DNA of 64,000 nucleotides. Source: JBDGYW01 sp964580055. GTDB lineage: Bacteria; Gemmatimonadota; Gemmatimonadetes; Gemmatimonadales; GWC2-71-9. Under the pieces are notes generated by a model. That model did no database searches. It was given only the letters and a program-made list of their open reading frames with translations, and had not been told where the DNA came from. A program made the position numbers and the translations under genes. Positions 61,442 through 64,000 of this stretch are shown in pieces (within the stretch, counting starts at the first letter, position 1; each line of letters starts with the position of its first letter). The stretch covers positions 1 to 64,000 of the forward strand of contig CAZOJI010000018.1 in assembly GCA_964580055.1 (NCBI GenBank), read 5' to 3'.

Positions 61442-63643
61442 TCAAAGGAGGCGTTCCGTTGCATCGGCGGTGAACCTACGCGTTGCCTCTGTGAGCATCG
61501 ACGCAATGGCATCCAGCTCACGGGTCGTGACTGTGAGATCGTCGACGCCGGCTTCCACCTCCCTCACGCGATCGAGCATCTCGTCGGCATCCAGCCGGTT
61601 GCGTGACGAGATCTTGGAAATGCCGTCCATGCGATCGCGAAGCGATGAGAAGGACTCCTGCTGGTGCTCCGCCGTTGCCGCGATCCTGCTGGCATGACCG
61701 GTCGCCTCGAGTGTGGCGGCGACGATCAGTTCGAGAGCCTTGATACCCTCGGTGCTCATATCTTCGACACCGCCCACCGTCGCCTGACCGCGGCTCATCT
61801 GATCAACTACTTGACGCAGCCGCGCCTGCATCTCCTCAACGAGTTGTCCCGCCTCGATAGCGGCGCTTCCGCTCTGCTCCGCCAACGATCTGACCTCTTT
61901 TGCGACCTCGGCGAATCCGCGCCCATGTTCACCCGCACGAGCGGCCTCGATCGCTGCGTTCAGGGCGAGCAGGTTCGTCATGTCGGCTTGCTCACGGATC
62001 GAAGCCAGGAACCTCACGATGCGGCGGCTCGCAGCATCGAACTCATCTACCTTTGCTGAACTCTCTCCCACGAAAGCCTTCAGAGAAACCAGCCGTTCGA
62101 TTGCACCGGCAATCGTCTGACGATGGCGCCTGGCAGCGTCGCTGGCTCTGCCACTTGCCGAGGCCGCCTCTGCGCTGTCTCCCACGACCTCGCGTGAAGC
62201 CTCGCTGAGCTCGAGGGTGGCCGAAAGCCCTTCTGCGACCTCAGCGTCCTGTCGCGTGAGGGCTTCAACGATCGCCCTGGTGGACTCCGCCATCGCCGCG
62301 GCCGCCTCTCTAACCGCCAGCGCCGCCTTGCTCAGGCTATCCACCTGGACACCGATCCGTTTCACGGTATCGACCAACGGCTGGCGCAGCTGAGCGATGT
62401 GGATGGCGGTGGCGACTCGATAGGCGCATGCCTTCACGAGCGCAATCTGATGCCTGCCGTACTCTCGCCGCTTGTGATGATCCAGTTCCAGCGTTCCCAG
62501 GAGCCGCTCCCCGAACTGGAGCGGCTGGATTACGAGACTCTGGACGTTTGGGGGAAGCCGCAGTGCGCGGATGTCGCGATCACCATCTGTAATCACGACG
62601 GCGGTGTTGGACGCCGCCGCCTCTTCACGCAGTTCTTCCAACGCGGCCGGAATGTCTCCCTCGGCATTCACCGCCTCCGTACCCCTGTATAGGAGCTCGA
62701 ACGAGTCACCGGTTCGTCCGTAAACACGAAAATCTGTCCAATCGAGAATCCGGTGCGCGAGATGCTCGAGGCTCACCAGGGATGGTTTGAGACCGATGTT
62801 GCTGGATATCACCGACTCCATCGCATGGATCTTGGTGAGTTGTTCCGCATGAATCGCCTCTTCAATGATCCTCTTCACCACATAGCCACCGAACAGCAGC
62901 AACATGCCGATGAACGGCCAGGTCAAAGGCGGCAGTCGATCTATTGCGAGCACTATTGCAGTCGCGACGGCGAAGATGATGCTGTAGGTCAACACCTCGT
63001 ATCGAAGAATGAATTGTCGTTCTTCGAACCCCAGCTTCTCACGAATTGCAAGCGTGAAATAGAAGAGCGAACGGGTGAACAGGTAATAGGAGAGCGCAAA
63101 CACCACGAGAGCAGGTATAGCATCGACCGAAACCACTGCCGGCGGATCGGTAGCGGCTGAAACGACCGCATAGACTCCGTAAGCGGCCATCAGTCCTACG
63201 ACCTCCCTGGACGAGTTGACGAAAGCCGCGTAGGCTGTCTTGCGCAGCACCACGAGATCGCCGAAGAAAGTCCCAACCGCGATGCCGATCACGGTGGCCG
63301 CTGGACCAATCATCACCGCTCCAACGAGGGCCACAACCGGGGTCAGAGCCACATACGAGTACTTGCCCAAGGCGATCTGCGCCGGCCTCACCAACGCTCC
63401 GGCAACAAGAACCACCACCAAATACTCCACATCAGCAATCCAGCTGCGATCAAGGAGTGATACTCCCAAGAGCAGCAGGACCGCGACCCCTCGAAGAGAA
63501 ACGATGTAGGCTCGGACGAGCCGCGCGGATTCTACCGTGTCAAACACTGTGCCCGAGGGCGCCGCGTTGATCAGACGAAGTAGTCGGACGGATTGATCCC
63601 ATACTTGGCCGGATTGGTGACCTTGATGATCGATCGGACCCAA
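61442..63643 (-). CDS. Membrane-bound chemoreceptor-like protein with GAF and MCP signalling domains
   Basis: 733 residues. A polytopic N-terminal part (about 45-270, some six to eight helices) has no periplasmic ligand domain, so it is unlike ordinary two-helix MCPs. Next comes a GAF-like region (about 290-430; LEHLAHRILDWTDFRVYG, VQSLVIQPLQFGERLLGTLELDHH), then a long helical MCP signalling region with the hairpin tip IREQADMTNLLALNAAIEAARAGEHGRGFAEVAKEVRSLAEQS. No CheA/CheW is near. The start is uncertain: ATG 63643 lies inside the upstream gene (73-nt overlap); GTG 63547 is an alternative. Confidence 0.87.
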   Translation of the reverse strand: MGPIDHQGHQSGQVWDQSVRLLRLINAAPSGTVFDTVESARLVRAYIVSLRGVAVLLLLGVSLLDRSWIADVEYLVVVLVAGALVRPAQIALGKYSYVALTPVVALVGAVMIGPAATVIGIAVGTFFGDLVVLRKTAYAAFVNSSREVVGLMAAYGVYAVVSAATDPPAVVSVDAIPALVVFALSYYLFTRSLFYFTLAIREKLGFEERQFILRYEVLTYSIIFAVATAIVLAIDRLPPLTWPFIGMLLLFGGYVVKRIIEEAIHAEQLTKIHAMESVISSNIGLKPSLVSLEHLAHRILDWTDFRVYGRTGDSFELLYRGTEAVNAEGDIPAALEELREEAAASNTAVVITDGDRDIRALRLPPNVQSLVIQPLQFGERLLGTLELDHHKRREYGRHQIALVKACAYRVATAIHIAQLRQPLVDTVKRIGVQVDSLSKAALAVREAAAAMAESTRAIVEALTRQDAEVAEGLSATLELSEASREVVGDSAEAASASGRASDAARRHRQTIAGAIERLVSLKAFVGESSAKVDEFDAASRRIVRFLASIREQADMTNLLALNAAIEAARAGEHGRGFAEVAKEVRSLAEQSGSAAIEAGQLVEEMQARLRQVVDQMSRGQATVGGVEDMSTEGIKALELIVAATLEATGHASRIAATAEHQQESFSSLRDRMDGISKISSRNRLDADEMLDRVREVEAGVDDLTVTTRELDAIASMLTEATRRFTADATERLL

Positions 63644-64000
63644 CTGCCGTCGGCAGTCGTCTCCGCGAGATCAACCACTGGTCCCTGGTCGAGTATAGCA
63701 CCGTCAGGCGTTGACAAAATCCTGACCAGAGGACGGTTGGATAGCTCGAGTTTCGGATTCGCGGCATGCACGATGGCGAGCTCGTAGGTGTCCAGAATCA
63801 CGCAGGTGCCCACCGGATAGATGCCGAGGAGGTTGATGAACGCCTTGACCAAGGCGGGATCCAAGCCGCGACGTCTGTTCTCCCACATCTCTCGCAAGAC
63901 CTGGTCCGGTTGAATGGGATTCTCCTGATACACGCGCCGAGATGTCGCTGCATCAAATCCGTCTGCAATCGCAACGATCTTTGTGAATAGAGAAGGCGTT
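63571..64000 (-). CDS. HD-GYP-like phosphohydrolase, C-terminal part (cut by window end)
   Basis: The frame runs open into the window edge. Visible are the last 142 residues: FTKIVAIADGFDAATSRRVYQ, which matches the HD-GYP/HD post-catalytic helix (IVxVADxYDAxTxxRxY), then MWENRRRGLDPALVKAFINLLGIYPVGTCVIL and a C-terminal beta extension (VRILSTPDGAILDQGPVVDLAE). Characterised relatives hydrolyse c-di-GMP or related cyclic dinucleotides. The catalytic HD and GYP motifs lie outside the window. Its end overlaps the annotated start of the chemoreceptor-like gene. Confidence 0.82.
   Translation of the reverse strand, partial: TPSLFTKIVAIADGFDAATSRRVYQENPIQPDQVLREMWENRRRGLDPALVKAFINLLGIYPVGTCVILDTYELAIVHAANPKLELSNRPLVRILSTPDGAILDQGPVVDLAETTADGSWVRSIIKVTNPAKYGINPSDYFV

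Overview
The window is a moderately GC-rich bacterial chromosome segment. About 55 genes can be supported, with no rRNA, tRNA, CRISPR array, transposase or prophage. Several features suggest a Gemmatimonadota-like bacterium: the B12 radical-SAM/DUF2344 - rng - rplU - rpmA block, the aspS-phoH-pgpH-ybeY-CorC run, a split methylmalonyl-CoA mutase with MeaB, SH3/glycine-zipper secreted proteins, PEGA-type Ser/Thr kinases and many outer-membrane or lipoprotein genes. This assignment is an inference from gene content, not a proven taxonomy.

Layout. 0.2-2.0 kb: membrane Ser/Thr kinase. 2.1-7.2 kb (minus): B12/radical SAM-DUF2344 fusion, RNase G, L21, L27. 7.35-12.4 kb (plus): PflX-type radical SAM protein with a Tat-like leader, a TRAP transporter (DctQ-DctM-DctP) and an aldo/keto reductase. 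12.7-18.1 kb (plus): a tandem pair of exported glycine-zipper paralogues (the first with a damaged 5' end), a lipoprotein serpin, a DUF819 membrane protein and an ACT protein. 18.1-21.4 kb (minus): CPBP protease, a decaying arsR-arsC-acr3 operon and a class V aminotransferase. 22.2-32.0 kb: TorF-like outer-membrane protein, hybrid histidine kinase with a broken periplasmic binding-protein partner, nitroreductase, acyl-CoA dehydrogenase, and the NfeD-FloA-acidic protein membrane-microdomain operon. A compact four-helix structured RNA candidate lies at 32.19-32.29 kb. 32.5-35.8 kb: short RecQ, an EEP-fold membrane protein lacking its GDFN aspartate, VanZ.

35.85-55.9 kb is one almost gapless minus-strand directon. 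It reads aspS, phoH, pgpH, ybeY, two CorC/CNNM-like genes, DUF502, mgtE, meaB, mcmA1, a baeRF-type gene, mcmA2, a TPPII-like subtilase, enoyl-CoA hydratase, a lipoprotein, an MBL hydrolase and a thioesterase. Most junctions at its head are 4-nt stop/start overlaps. 56.1-58.0 kb (plus): beta-barrel protein and rlmN. 58.0-64.0 kb (minus): HD-GYP (cut by the window end), a GAF-containing chemoreceptor-like protein, folB, folK, panB, panC, yqeK and a LytR_C protein.

Themes: translation and ribosome maturation (L21, L27, RNase G, YbeY, RlmN, AspS, baeRF), envelope homeostasis and divalent cations (FloA/NfeD, MgtE, CorC pair), propionate/odd-chain acyl-CoA use (MCM, MeaB, acyl-CoA dehydrogenase, enoyl-CoA hydratase), and pantothenate/folate synthesis. 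Most striking are the structured RNA candidate, several short-period (7- and 8-bp) degenerate repeat arrays between and inside genes, the probable leaderless rplU promoter, and a cluster of decaying genes at 19-26 kb.
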